Notes: generated by a model not told the origin, from the letters alone. 64,000 nt of DNA from Candidatus Poribacteria bacterium (GCA_018644665.1 JABGQA010000090.1:172730-236729); one strand, 5' to 3'. Shown: positions 1 to 9,308, counted from the stretch's first letter. Numbers and translations are program-made.

Positions 1-695
1 CGTTCGCGGCGGGCGGCGGCGCGACTGCCGCTGGCGGCTACCTTTGGGGGCGCACGGCGTGCGCCTTCGTTGGTGGCGTTATCGCCGTGCTGACGGCGTA
101 CATGCTCGCGAGTCGGGGCCGCTTCCTCAACATGTCCGACATCCTGCTCGCCGGAATCGCGATCGGCGCGCTGGGCGTCGCCATCACGTCGTACCTCTGG
201 ATCAGCGTCCTTCAGGAATTCCGTGGGCTGCTCTACTGGCTCATGGGGAACTTCGGGGGCAGTTCGTGGAGCCGCGTGGGGCTTCTGGTCGTCCTCGTGT
301 TGCCGTGCGTCGCTGTGTGCTGGCGGTTGGCGCCGACGCTGAATCTCCTGAGCTTGGGGGAGGAACACGCCGCCTACCTCGGTTTGAACGTCGAGCGATT
401 CAAACAGTCGCTGCTGGCGTTGGGGACCCTCGCAACCGCGGCAACGGTGTCGGTGAGTGGCGTCGTTGGGTTCGTCGGGATTATCGTGCCGCATCTCGTG
501 CGACGCCTTGTCGGCGCGGACAACGCCAGGGTCGTCCCGGCGTCGTGCCTGATGGGTGGGGCATTCCTCGTCGCGTGCGACCTCGTGGCGCGGACGATAG
601 TCGCGCCGCTGGAGCTACCGGTCGGCATGCTGACGGCGTTCGTCGGGGCGCCGTTCTTCCTGTACGTAATGCGGCGGAGCCGGGGCTCTGCATAG
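1..695 (+). CDS. FecCD/BtuC-type ABC transporter permease, 3' part
   Basis: Inner-membrane permease of an iron-siderophore, heme or cobalamin ABC importer. The reading frame is open from base 3 and the start lies outside the window, so only about the last 230 residues are seen. The hydrophobic helices and the C-terminal block containing GVVGFVGIIVPHLVRR, ELPVGM and GAPFFLYVMRR are the family signature. The cytoplasmic loop before the PHLVRR segment normally contacts the ATPase. The partner ATPase and binding protein are not in the window. The substrate cannot be told. It ends 14 bp before a convergent gene. Confidence 0.93.
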   Translation, partial: FAAGGGATAAGGYLWGRTACAFVGGVIAVLTAYMLASRGRFLNMSDILLAGIAIGALGVAITSYLWISVLQEFRGLLYWLMGNFGGSSWSRVGLLVVLVLPCVAVCWRLAPTLNLLSLGEEHAAYLGLNVERFKQSLLALGTLATAATVSVSGVVGFVGIIVPHLVRRLVGADNARVVPASCLMGGAFLVACDLVARTIVAPLELPVGMLTAFVGAPFFLYVMRRSRGSA

Positions 696-709
696 ACGCG
701 TGGCGCGGC

Positions 710-1405
710 TCACACGTCGGCCTTGAGCTTCCTCCGCGCTTGCCGTACGAGCAGCGTCATGATGCCGGCCATCGCCGCCACAGTGACGACCAGCGCCCAT
801 GGAACCCCGCCCTCGCGGATCGTTGTCACCACGGCGTCCGACCCCACGACGATGATCACGGTCATGGGGAGCATGCACAGCCACGACCAGAAGGTGTACG
901 TGCCTAGCCGCACGTTCGTGAGCCCGAACGCGTAGTTGAGCGCGCCGAACGGGAATACGGGGATCAGCCGGATAGCCACCACAATCACCGCGCCCTGGGT
1001 CTCGAAGAGACGGTTGAGCTGTTGGAAGCGCTCGTTCGCTTCGAACCGGCGGGCCATGGCGTCGCGCAAGAGATACCGGGCCACTAGCATGGACACGACG
1101 GCTCCCGCTGTCGAGCCGACGCTGACAACGACGACGCCGAGGACCGACCCGAACATCGCGCCGGCGGTCGCGGTCAGCGGGGTCGCGGGGACGGCGAGCG
1201 TGACGAGAACCGCATAGACAACGACATAGACCGCCGGGCCCCACACCCCAAGGGATTCGATCCATGCGCGAAGGTCGCCGACACGACCGGCAAGCCCAAG
1301 CTGTCGTCCCCCGGCGATGATGGCGAGGACAGCTGCTACCAGCACGGCCCAGCGCCACGTCCGGGTGATCCACGTCACAGGCCGGGTCGGCGGAGAGGCC
1401 GTCAT
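710..1405 (-). CDS. TVP38/TMEM64 (VTT domain) family membrane protein
   Basis: Integral membrane protein of 231 residues with about six hydrophobic segments. The core GPAVYVVVYAVL, VPATPLTATAGAMFG and the later RLIPVFPFGALNYAFGL segment match the VTT (SNARE-associated/DedA-like) domain. Members are thought to move phospholipids or undecaprenyl phosphate across membranes; that role here is inferred from family. An upstream extension is open to 1630, but it runs into the next gene and is Arg/Ser-rich non-coding-like sequence, so the ATG at 1405 is chosen. It follows the M42 peptidase by 25 bp on the same strand. Confidence 0.9.
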   Translation of the reverse strand: MTASPPTRPVTWITRTWRWAVLVAAVLAIIAGGRQLGLAGRVGDLRAWIESLGVWGPAVYVVVYAVLVTLAVPATPLTATAGAMFGSVLGVVVVSVGSTAGAVVSMLVARYLLRDAMARRFEANERFQQLNRLFETQGAVIVVAIRLIPVFPFGALNYAFGLTNVRLGTYTFWSWLCMLPMTVIIVVGSDAVVTTIREGGVPWALVVTVAAMAGIMTLLVRQARRKLKADV

Positions 1406-1430
1406 GCGTGCTGCTCTGCCGCGCGCAGCA

Positions 1431-2477
1431 TCATGCCCGCTCCCGTAGATCGCGCAGATAGGCGACAAGCAGCTTGGTGACCGTGGCGAGCGAGTCGACG
1501 TGCGCGATCTCGAACCCGTGGGAGTTGTCTCGGGCGAAGCCAAAGCAGACCGAGCGGCCGGCCAGGCCCTGCTTGCGCACGCGCCCGGCGTCTGACGCGG
1601 CAGCAGCGTACGCGCAGGCCTGCGACCCAACCCCGATTTCGTCTCCTAGGTGGCACAGCCGGTCGCACTCCGATTTCGTGTTGTATGTCGCTTCGCGGTA
1701 CCAGACCACCGGCCGGGCGTCGAGGACCACGGGCACGCCGTGAGCGACGGGCGACGTGTCGAGTGCCACGCACACGTCGGGTCGGATATGCTGCGCCGCG
1801 TAGACCGCGCCCAGCATGCCGATCTCCTCGCCATGCGTGACCACGAAGTGCAGGTCCGGCCGCTCGGCCTCGGGCATGTCGACCATCGCGCGTAGTCCGG
1901 CGATGAGCGCAACGACGCCCATGCGATCATCCAGCGCATAGGAGGCGATGTAGTCGCCCAATCGCTGCAACGCCTTGCGCTCTGCCGCCACGACCGCTCG
2001 TGAACCGACGTGCACGCCCAGCGCGGCTAGCTCATCGCTGGCGCGCCCGGTGAACACTGTGACGTCCTCCCAGGTGAGAGCCCGTTGCGCCTTCAGCTCG
2101 TGCACCGGCCCGGACAGCGCGTGCGTCGACCCGACCGACAGAATGCCGCGCACGAGTGATCCGTCGTCGGCGATCACGTCCACGGGACCCTCGCCGTATT
2201 TCCACGGGTACGCGCCGCCGATGTTCTCGACGCTGAGGCGACCATCCGGGCGCACGTCAGTGACGAGCATGCCGATCTCGTCCTTGTGGGCGCATACCAT
2301 CACCGTCGGACCTGCGCCCGGCACGCGCGCGTGCAGGTTGTCCGCGGCGTCCCTCGTGACCTCCACGCCCGTGGCCTGCATCTCGCGCGTGATGATCGCG
2401 TCGATCGCGCCTTCGTCGCCGGGTGGCGCGGGACACGCAACAAGCTCGCCTAGCAGATCCACCATCGGGTCGGGCAT
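1431..2477 (-). CDS. M42 family metallopeptidase (glutamyl aminopeptidase/endoglucanase family)
   Basis: Cytoplasmic, probably co-catalytic dimetal aminopeptidase of 348 residues, near the usual length for M42. Expected metal and catalytic residues are visible: AHKDE (His64), ALDDRMG (Asp183), THGEEIG (catalytic Glu217 and ligand Glu218), VALDTS (Asp240) and a His in the NSHGFEIAH stretch. The frame is open to a GTG at 2558, but the ATG at 2477 gives the normal family N-terminus (MPDPMVDLLGELV). It is likely co-transcribed with the downstream VTT protein and divergent from the gene at 2625. Confidence 0.93.
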   Translation of the reverse strand: MPDPMVDLLGELVACPAPPGDEGAIDAIITREMQATGVEVTRDAADNLHARVPGAGPTVMVCAHKDEIGMLVTDVRPDGRLSVENIGGAYPWKYGEGPVDVIADDGSLVRGILSVGSTHALSGPVHELKAQRALTWEDVTVFTGRASDELAALGVHVGSRAVVAAERKALQRLGDYIASYALDDRMGVVALIAGLRAMVDMPEAERPDLHFVVTHGEEIGMLGAVYAAQHIRPDVCVALDTSPVAHGVPVVLDARPVVWYREATYNTKSECDRLCHLGDEIGVGSQACAYAAAASDAGRVRKQGLAGRSVCFGFARDNSHGFEIAHVDSLATVTKLLVAYLRDLRERA

Positions 2478-2547
2478 CACGGCGACGACCCCTTCTCGTA
2501 CATGCGGCCGCCACTGCGGCAGCGACGTTAGCGCCTGGTGGCCTACC

Positions 2548-2574
2548 TTGCGCGCCACCGGGTCGCACTATAAT
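2548..2574 (+). promoter_or_regulatory. candidate sigma70-type promoter for the DUF6785 gene
   Basis: A perfect TATAAT lies at 2569-2574, about 50 bp before the ATG at 2625. The best -35 match is TTGCGC at 2548-2553, but the spacer is only 15 bp, so the -10 is the main evidence. Perfect -10 boxes are rare in such GC-rich DNA. Confidence 0.35.
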
Positions 2575-2624
2575 CTGCGTCCAGGCGCGTAACAACGTGG
2601 CGAGACCCAACGGACAACACCGAC

Positions 2625-4541
2625 GTGAGCAAGAGCGACGTGGGCACGCGAGGCGTCGTGACGGTTCGGTCAGTCGCGCTCGGCCTCCTTCTCATGCCGG
2701 TAGTAGTGTACTGGCTCATCGAGATGGAGATGGTACGCTACACCCATCCGACGCTGGTCCACCCTCTCTCGAACGTCGTCTTCGTCCTCTTCTGGCTGCT
2801 CGCCCTCAACCGCGCGATTCGCGTCGCGCGCCCGGCCGCGCAGTTGCGCCGGAGCGAGTTGCTCACCGTCTACCTGATGTTGGGCGTGCTCTCCTCACTG
2901 TGCACGCACGACATGCTCGAGATCCTCGTGACGCTCCTCGCGTACCCGTTCCGGTTCGCCACTGTGGAGAATCAGTGGCGCGAGCTGATCTTCCCGCATC
3001 TCCCGCCGTGGCTCGTAGTGGCGGACCCCGCCATCGGTGAGGGGCTCTACGAAGGCGAGAGTTCGCTGTTCGTCAAGGAGCACCTGTTCGCCTGGGCGGG
3101 GCCGTACGCGTGGTGGACGACCTTCGTCCTCTGCCTGTTCTTCGTTCTACTGTGCGTGAACACGTTCATCCGTCGGCAGTGGATCGAGCACGAGCGTCTG
3201 TCCTACCCGATCATCCAGTTGCCGCTCGAAATGACGCGCCCGGGTAGCGGGTTCTTCCGCAACCCACTCATGTGGGCAGGATTTGGGCTGGCGAGCCTCA
3301 TCAGCATCGTCAACCTGCTCAACTCGATCTACCCGGAAGTCCCAATGGTGCCTGTGAAGCGGCAGGACGTTCACCGGGCCCTTGGGTTGACCAACATCGG
3401 CTCGGTCCGTGTGGCCTTCTACCCGTTCGCCGTGGGCATGTCGTTCCTCATCCCGTTGGAACTGCTGTTCTCGTGTTGGGCCTTCTACTGGCTGTACAAG
3501 CTCGAGATATGGATGGGACATGGTTTCGGGTTCAACCAGCTCGCGGGATACCCGTTCGGCGACCAGCAGGGATTCGGCGCGTACATGGCGATCCTCGCGT
3601 TTGTGCTGTGGACGGCCCGGGGCCACCTCGCAGGCGTGGCGCGCGCCATCGCTCGCGGGCCTACGCCAGACGAGCGCGAGGAGGCGATGCCCTACCGGGT
3701 CGCGGTCGTGGGGTTCATCGGCGCCATGCTGTACCTGTTGTTATTCTCCGCGCGGGCGGGCATGTCCCTCTGGGTGTTCCCGCTGTTCTTCGGCATCTAC
3801 TTCGCGCTCGGTACTATGATCGCTCGAATGCGCGCGGAGCTAGGGTTCATCGTCCACGACCTGCACAACATCGATCCGCAGGGCGTCCTCGTGGACGCCT
3901 TTGGGACGCGCCGGCTCGGTCCGCGCAACCTGACGATGTTCGCCATATACAACTTCTTCAACCGAGCCTACCGGGCGCACCCGGCGCCGGCACAGTTGGA
4001 GGCGTTCAAGTTCGCCGAGAGGGCACAGATCCGCACGCGGCACTTCGTGTACGTTATCCTAATCGCTACCGTCGCCGGAACGGTCGTCACGTTCACCATG
4101 GTGACGAACCACTTCTACCACCACGGCGCCGACACCGGGTACTACGGCCCGTGGTCGCTTGGGTTCGGCCGAGGTCTGTACGGCCAGCTTGAGCGGTGGC
4201 TCTCGTTCCCGACGGAAACGGACGGCGTCGCGGTCGGCTTCATGGGCGTCGGCTTCTTCATGGGCAGCGCGATGATGCTGATCCGCACGCGGTTCCTGTG
4301 GTGGCCGCTGCATCCGCTCGGATACGCGATGGCCAACAGTTGGGGTATGTTCAACCTGTGGTGCCCGCTGTTCGTCGCTTGGGCGCTGAAGTTCACGATC
4401 CTCCGGCACGGGGGACTGCGCGCGTACCGCCGTGCCGTGCCGTTCTTCCTCGGCCTGGCCCTGGGAGACTACATCCTTGGGTATACGTGGAGCATGGGCA
4501 GCGTGCTCCTGAACCGCACGCTCTACCAGTTCTGGCCGTAG
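2625..4541 (+). CDS. large polytopic membrane protein, DUF6785/DUF6784 type
   Basis: Integral membrane protein of 638 residues with roughly a dozen hydrophobic helices. The length, the N-terminal LLLMPVVVYWLIEME helix, conserved loop residues such as HEHLSYP-like IEHERLSYPIIQLPLEM, and the RMRAELGF segment recall the DUF6785/DUF6784 proteins of Planctomycetes, Armatimonadetes and related uncultivated phyla. Their biochemical function is not known; a resemblance to oligopeptide-type transporters is often inferred. No cytoplasmic enzymatic domain is visible. It is followed after 33 bp by a Crp-like regulator, which suggests co-expression. Confidence 0.8.
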   Translation: MSKSDVGTRGVVTVRSVALGLLLMPVVVYWLIEMEMVRYTHPTLVHPLSNVVFVLFWLLALNRAIRVARPAAQLRRSELLTVYLMLGVLSSLCTHDMLEILVTLLAYPFRFATVENQWRELIFPHLPPWLVVADPAIGEGLYEGESSLFVKEHLFAWAGPYAWWTTFVLCLFFVLLCVNTFIRRQWIEHERLSYPIIQLPLEMTRPGSGFFRNPLMWAGFGLASLISIVNLLNSIYPEVPMVPVKRQDVHRALGLTNIGSVRVAFYPFAVGMSFLIPLELLFSCWAFYWLYKLEIWMGHGFGFNQLAGYPFGDQQGFGAYMAILAFVLWTARGHLAGVARAIARGPTPDEREEAMPYRVAVVGFIGAMLYLLLFSARAGMSLWVFPLFFGIYFALGTMIARMRAELGFIVHDLHNIDPQGVLVDAFGTRRLGPRNLTMFAIYNFFNRAYRAHPAPAQLEAFKFAERAQIRTRHFVYVILIATVAGTVVTFTMVTNHFYHHGADTGYYGPWSLGFGRGLYGQLERWLSFPTETDGVAVGFMGVGFFMGSAMMLIRTRFLWWPLHPLGYAMANSWGMFNLWCPLFVAWALKFTILRHGGLRAYRRAVPFFLGLALGDYILGYTWSMGSVLLNRTLYQFWP

Positions 4542-4574
4542 TAGCTCCACACCGACACCGACGGGCGTTCGCCG

Positions 4575-5675
4575 ATGCAGACCGACCGAGATAAAGAGAG
4601 ATACGCGCGCGACCCTATCGCCACCACCCACCACCTCGATTGGTGGCACGTGGGTGGCGCGCGGTTCACGCAACGCATGCGCCCCCGCGACCGGCACGAG
4701 TGGGAGCGACTGACGACACGGCTCACGATCCCGGGGAAGGAGTTGATTGAGCTCCCGTACTCGTCCGCCGCCGTGTGCGCCGTGGTGCTGTCCGGCCGAG
4801 TACGGATGGCCATACCGGCGCCGAAGCCGGACGACGCAGAGCCTGGAGAACGCCGACCAGACGCGCCGAAGCCGAAGGAGGAGGAGCCCAAGCCCGCCGC
4901 ACGGTCGGGGCCCCCACAGGCGGCGGCGCCGACTCCAGGCCCTCCGCCGGCGCCTGCGCAACAGCCGGCTCCGCCTCGGCACCCGATCGTGTACGTGGCC
5001 GACGCGGGGGATCTTATCGGGACGTTCGGCGCCCGTGGGCAGCAAAGCGGCCTGGTCCTGCTCGAGACCGAGGCCTTGCGTGACACCGAGCTCTTGGTCG
5101 CATCTCCGGACGCGTTCCGCGGATACATGTGGCGGCGGTCGGAATGGCCCATGCCGCCCCCTGCGGCAGGAGGTACCCCTGCGTGCGGCGCCCGTGCGAT
5201 CGCCTTTCAAGGCGGCGCCCGCGCGTTGGACGTCATGCGGGACACTGTGGGGCCGGGGCCTGTACCGCTCGCCGATCTGTGTGGCCGCACCCGCAACTCT
5301 CGAGCGGCGCTAGCGCTCCTGGCGTTTCTCGGGCGTGGGCACGCTCTCGCCGGGCCGGCGCTGCGCATCCGCCGCCGGCTGTGGCCGACACAACTGGCGC
5401 GGCGAATCGGCGCGGACGTCGAGTGGGTGAAGATGTGGATCCGATACGCCGAATCCGAAGGCGTCGTCGACTACGCCCGCGGGCGATGGACGATCAGGCA
5501 ACAGTGGCGCCTGCATCGGTGGGCGACGCAGATCGACACTGAGCAGAGCTTCGAACTCCCGCCGGACCCCTTCGAGGAACCGATGGAGCCCGAGGTGACT
5601 TTGGGACGTGCTTCCCGCAATGCCGATGGGACCACGCCGACAGTCGAGGACGCCGCGGCTGTGCCGCCGTACTAA
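4575..5675 (+). CDS. Crp/Fnr-like regulator with a proline-rich insert in the sensor domain
   Basis: Putative cytoplasmic DNA-binding regulator of 366 residues; Crp-family proteins are usually 210-250. Residues 45-80 (IPGKELIEL, VVLSGRVRM) and 138-185 (YVADAGDLIGTFG, ALRDTELLVASPDAF) match the two halves of a cyclic-nucleotide-binding beta roll. Between them residues 81-136 are an insert of mostly Pro, Ala, Lys and Glu. Residues 268-305 (PTQLARRIGADVEWVKMW, then a wing) match the HTH_Crp domain. The ligand-binding Arg-Ser of true CRP is not evident. It lies 33 bp downstream of the membrane protein and overlaps the end of the next, convergent gene by 4 bp. The family call rests on motif reading only. 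Confidence 0.72.
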   Translation: MQTDRDKERYARDPIATTHHLDWWHVGGARFTQRMRPRDRHEWERLTTRLTIPGKELIELPYSSAAVCAVVLSGRVRMAIPAPKPDDAEPGERRPDAPKPKEEEPKPAARSGPPQAAAPTPGPPPAPAQQPAPPRHPIVYVADAGDLIGTFGARGQQSGLVLLETEALRDTELLVASPDAFRGYMWRRSEWPMPPPAAGGTPACGARAIAFQGGARALDVMRDTVGPGPVPLADLCGRTRNSRAALALLAFLGRGHALAGPALRIRRRLWPTQLARRIGADVEWVKMWIRYAESEGVVDYARGRWTIRQQWRLHRWATQIDTEQSFELPPDPFEEPMEPEVTLGRASRNADGTTPTVEDAAAVPPY

Positions 5676-6343
5676 CGGACGACGTCGTACAGGCGGGCGA
5701 CGCGGGCCGGCGGTACGCGCGCGTGCAGGAGAAGCGCGATGAGCCAGTTAGTAAGCGTGACGCGCGCTATCCCGCGCCGCTCCCAGCGTCTCGGCGACAC
5801 GAGGACCGTCGAGTCCACCACCACGGTGGCGCCCAGGGCGCGCACGGCGCGCGAAAACCCGAACTCCTCGCCGATCTCGACCTGCGGGAAGCCCCCGACG
5901 CGCTCGAAGGCGTCGCGCGTGACGAACACGCCAGCGTCGCCATAGAACAGGGAGAGACGGCGCGCCCGAAGGTTGGCGGCCCGCTCGATGACGCGGTACG
6001 CGACTCCCGACGCGTCTATCCGCTGCACGAACGTCCCCGCGACGGCTCCCGAGTCCACGGCCGCCAGCACAGCCGCCGACCAGGCGCAATCGAGTAGCGC
6101 GTCGACGTGGAGGAAAAGCAAGGTGTCCCCCTGCGCCAGTTGGGCGCCACGGTTCATCTGGGCGGCACGGCCGCGCGGCGCGTCCGTCACTGTCGCGTAT
6201 CGCCCGGCAATCGCTGGCGTACCGTCGTCACTGCCGCCGTCGACGACGACGATCTCCGCCGCCCCACACGTCTCCCGCAGACGCCGCAGGGAGGGCCCTA
6301 CGGTCGATGCCTCGTTCAGGACGGGGATGATGACCGAGATCAT
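5672..6343 (-). CDS. family 2 glycosyltransferase, TIGR04283-like
   Basis: Cytoplasmic or membrane-associated GT-A enzyme of 223 residues. It shows the N-terminal MISVIIPVLNEAS strand, the VDGGSDDGT nucleotide-binding loop, FLHVDA (DxD-like) and a FYGDAGVFVTRDAFERVGGF acceptor-side motif. This pattern matches the short glycosyltransferases called TIGR04283 (transferase 2, rSAM/selenodomain-associated). The acceptor is unknown. Its ATG overlaps the stop of the squalene-hopene-cyclase-like gene by 4 bp, so the two are translationally coupled and may act on the same lipid, which is inference. Confidence 0.87.
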   Translation of the reverse strand: MISVIIPVLNEASTVGPSLRRLRETCGAAEIVVVDGGSDDGTPAIAGRYATVTDAPRGRAAQMNRGAQLAQGDTLLFLHVDALLDCAWSAAVLAAVDSGAVAGTFVQRIDASGVAYRVIERAANLRARRLSLFYGDAGVFVTRDAFERVGGFPQVEIGEEFGFSRAVRALGATVVVDSTVLVSPRRWERRGIARVTLTNWLIALLLHARVPPARVARLYDVVR

Positions 6344-8010
6344 GCCTGGCCCGCCTGCGTGAGTGCGAGCGCGGGGAACACACAGGCGTTCATCGGATTC
6401 GCGTAGCCTCCGATCACCTCCCAGTAGATCCCGACTGGCGACGCCAGCCAGGACCCGTCCTCCCGCTGCGCTTCACACAGCCACGCCAGGGAGTCCGCGT
6501 CTTCGTGGCCGTGGGCGCGGAGCGCCTGCAGCGCGAACGCCGTCTGTTCCGCCGTGCTGGGAGCCGGCTCTCCGAGTTGCGTCTCGCCCCAGCCGCCATC
6601 GGCGTTGCGCGCCTGTTGCAGCCAACGTATGCCTCGCCGCGACGGCTCGCCTTGCGCCCGATCGGCCTGGGCAAGCGCCAGCAGCGCCGTCGCCGTTCCG
6701 TAGGTGCGTTTCGCAAGCCACAGGTCGTCCCACGAGCCGTCACGGCGTTGCACACGCTCTATCCACTCGACGCCTCGTCCCGCAGCGCGCCGGTCGCCCA
6801 CGGCGAGCATCGTCTCCACGGCGTGGGCCGTCACACTGACGCAACCAACGTCTCCGGCCTCAGGAACATAGGTGGACCAACTGCCGTCTCTGCCCTGCTT
6901 GCCGCGCAACCAGTCGACCCCGTGCCTCACACGCTCCGCGTAACCTCCCGCGCGCTGCAGCGCGAGTGTGGCGAGCGCGGTGTCGTCCGCGTCGGGGAGC
7001 AATCCGGGGCCATTGACCGCGTGGAACGCCCAACCGCCATCGCTGTTCTGACACCCAGCCAACCAGTCGGCGGCCGCGCGCACTGGAGGCGACGTCGGAC
7101 GTTCGTCCAGCCGCAGCAGCGCCAGCGTCGCGAGGGCCGTGTCCCAGACGTTCAGCGACACGGCTTCCCTGTGGCCCCCGTCGTCGGTACGCGTGCCGGC
7201 TAGCCACCGCATCGCCCGGGCCAGCGGCCCCTCGGTGCGTTCCGACGGCACGGCGTCGCGCGCAACCATGAGTGCCAACGCCGCGAGCGCTGTGATGAAC
7301 GTCACGCAGAACCACGACCCGTCACCCGCCTGGCGAGCCAGAATCCACGACGTGAGGTCGCGCAGGACGCGCTCACGCTTGCGTGTGTGCGCCTCGATGA
7401 GGAGAAGCATCGGCGCCAGCGTGAATTGCTCGGCGACGAACAGCCGACGGAACGCCGGCCGATAGAAGAGTGATACGGGCGGGCTCATGTGGCGTGGGGG
7501 TCGTAGCTTCGCCCGCGCAGCCTCGGGTAGTAGGCGGGTCAACGGTTCCACGACCGACCCCAGCGCCTCCGCAGCTCGCGGCGGCGGCACACCCGCCCAG
7601 TCGCGCTGCCCGGCGAGCGCGCCCAGGACCTTCACCAGCCACAGATGCCAGTCGTCCACGGGGACGCGCGCCAGCATCGCCGCGACTTCGGGCGTTGGGG
7701 ACGACTCCTCGGCCGCGCGCATGGCGACGCGAGCCAGACGCGTGGCCTCGTCCGAGGCGCGGCCTTCAGGGTCTAGTGCGAAGCGACCGTCCGGTTGCTG
7801 GTGCGACTCTAGCCATCCCACGTACCCGGCGTCGATGGACGCGCCGTCGAGCGCTTCGACCAGGATGCACGCAAGCGTAGGGAACGCGTTGGATGTCAGG
7901 CGGCCCTCGAAGCGGCCGTCTTCACGCTGCTGCCCGAGCAACGCGGAGCGCGCGCGTTCGAGGGCCAGAGCCGCGTCCGCCACGTCTGGCGGAGCTGTCG
8001 ACTCGCTCAT
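6340..8010 (-). CDS. squalene-hopene cyclase-like prenyltransferase/oxidase repeat protein
   Basis: Protein of 556 residues made of repeated (alpha/alpha)6 units with many QW-type motifs (QREDGRF, QQPDGRF, RQAGDGSW, QNSDGGW, KQGRDGSW, QRRDGSW, REDGSW). The catalytic DXDD motif of class II terpene cyclases is present as DADD at residues 340-343, followed by TA as in hopene cyclases. True squalene-hopene cyclases have about 630 residues, so this one is shorter. A hopanoid or other cyclised triterpene product is plausible but unproven. A glycosyltransferase overlaps its 3' end by 4 bp. Confidence 0.85.
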   Translation of the reverse strand: MSESTAPPDVADAALALERARSALLGQQREDGRFEGRLTSNAFPTLACILVEALDGASIDAGYVGWLESHQQPDGRFALDPEGRASDEATRLARVAMRAAEESSPTPEVAAMLARVPVDDWHLWLVKVLGALAGQRDWAGVPPPRAAEALGSVVEPLTRLLPEAARAKLRPPRHMSPPVSLFYRPAFRRLFVAEQFTLAPMLLLIEAHTRKRERVLRDLTSWILARQAGDGSWFCVTFITALAALALMVARDAVPSERTEGPLARAMRWLAGTRTDDGGHREAVSLNVWDTALATLALLRLDERPTSPPVRAAADWLAGCQNSDGGWAFHAVNGPGLLPDADDTALATLALQRAGGYAERVRHGVDWLRGKQGRDGSWSTYVPEAGDVGCVSVTAHAVETMLAVGDRRAAGRGVEWIERVQRRDGSWDDLWLAKRTYGTATALLALAQADRAQGEPSRRGIRWLQQARNADGGWGETQLGEPAPSTAEQTAFALQALRAHGHEDADSLAWLCEAQREDGSWLASPVGIYWEVIGGYANPMNACVFPALALTQAGQA

Positions 8011-8050
8011 TGCGACCGCCTATGTACGGTGGGTTGCGGCTTTCGAGCCG

Positions 8051-9256
8051 TCAGGCCCGCGCGCCGGCCAGCAGGGACTCGTACACGGAATAGGTCTCGA
8101 TCTCCTCCGGCGCCGGCACAACTCGCTTAAGGTACAGACCCTTGTTCCTCTGGCCCTGTTCGCGCGCGATCTCGCCGCGCGACTTGAGGTTGTCGAGGTC
8201 GGGGCCGGCATGGATGACGTCACCGTCGTACAGGCCGATGACCTGGCCGGCGTATTCGTCGACGTAGGCGTCCCGCCGGTCCTGGAAAAGCTCTGCCTGC
8301 TCCGCGACGGAGTGGCGTATATCGTCCAGCAGGTCTGGCTCCATGTGCCGGTCTGAGAAGAACGCGTCACTCGCGAACAGCGCGTCGCCCCGGACATCCA
8401 TCTCTGCGAGGTCGACCGGCCCAAGGCCGCGCTCGGACGCAAGCTTCACCGGGTTCCGATCAAAGTGGAACGGCGAGTCCGGGTAGTCCCCAGCCGGGTC
8501 GACGCCCATCACCGTCATGCCGACGGCATCCGTGGCGACGGTGTTGTTCCCGGCGATGAGCCACCCCGAGTCGACGGCGGGCCCGTGCCATTCCTTCTGC
8601 GTCTGCCCAACGATGCCGTCGATGACGTTGATCGTCGGACGCAGTATCAGGCCGATGTCGGCGAGCACCCGCGGCAAGCGGATCGCCGCGTGCAGGTAAC
8701 GGCGAGGCGTACCATACACTTTGCACGGCGGAATGCCGAACAGGTTCTTCATCGTAAGCGTAGCGCCCGTCGCTAGGTGGGACTTCATCTTCGCCAGCGA
8801 GACGACCGCGTCGGCCGACGCCATGTGCTCGCTCATGACGTACTCGCGGAACATCAGCCCACCGTCCGGCACTCGGAACGTCGTGTAGGGTTCGTCGTTG
8901 TAGTCGACGATGCGCGCGTGGCTGCGGGCGAGCGGTTCCGTCAGGCCGATCGCGTCGGCGACCTCATGGCAACGCGTGTCGGTGGTGGCGTCACCCACGA
9001 CGATCTCGGCGTCCGTGTGCGAACGCATCCACGCGATCGTCGCCGCGACAACCGACGGATCGGTCAACGCCGTCTGGCGGCCGCGATGGAGCCGCACGTC
9101 CATGATGCCGATGTTGGCCTTCACAGCGATGCGTTTCATCGCCCCGAGTGAGGCGGCCAGGCCATCGATATCATCCAGCATCGCGAAGAGAGCTTCGCGG
9201 ATGGCGTCGTCGGAAGCGTCTGCCCCGAGGTGGCGAGCGGCTACGATCGGCTTCAA
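8051..9256 (-). CDS. DUF362 domain protein
   Basis: Protein of 401 residues that matches the DUF362 family: KRIAVKANIG near the N-terminus, a SLAKMKSHLATGATLTMKN segment and NNTVATDAVGMTVMG. No CxxC ferredoxin motif is present, unlike DUF362 proteins that carry a 4Fe-4S module. The function of the family is not established. The start is taken as TTG at 9256 because AAGGGG stands 5 bases before it; the frame stays open to 9445, but that part overlaps the vWA gene and looks non-coding. A good promoter lies just upstream. Confidence 0.85.
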   Translation of the reverse strand: MKPIVAARHLGADASDDAIREALFAMLDDIDGLAASLGAMKRIAVKANIGIMDVRLHRGRQTALTDPSVVAATIAWMRSHTDAEIVVGDATTDTRCHEVADAIGLTEPLARSHARIVDYNDEPYTTFRVPDGGLMFREYVMSEHMASADAVVSLAKMKSHLATGATLTMKNLFGIPPCKVYGTPRRYLHAAIRLPRVLADIGLILRPTINVIDGIVGQTQKEWHGPAVDSGWLIAGNNTVATDAVGMTVMGVDPAGDYPDSPFHFDRNPVKLASERGLGPVDLAEMDVRGDALFASDAFFSDRHMEPDLLDDIRHSVAEQAELFQDRRDAYVDEYAGQVIGLYDGDVIHAGPDLDNLKSRGEIAREQGQRNKGLYLKRVVPAPEEIETYSVYESLLAGARA

Positions 9257-9308
9257 GCTGTCCCCCTTCGCGTGGCGCGCGCAGATGCCTCGACGAGGCA
9301 CGCGACTG

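Noticed and set aside
4815..4980. Proline-rich coding stretch as a possible low-complexity DNA repeat or mobile insertion
   Set aside because: The bases show no direct repeat unit or target duplication; base composition matches the surroundings.
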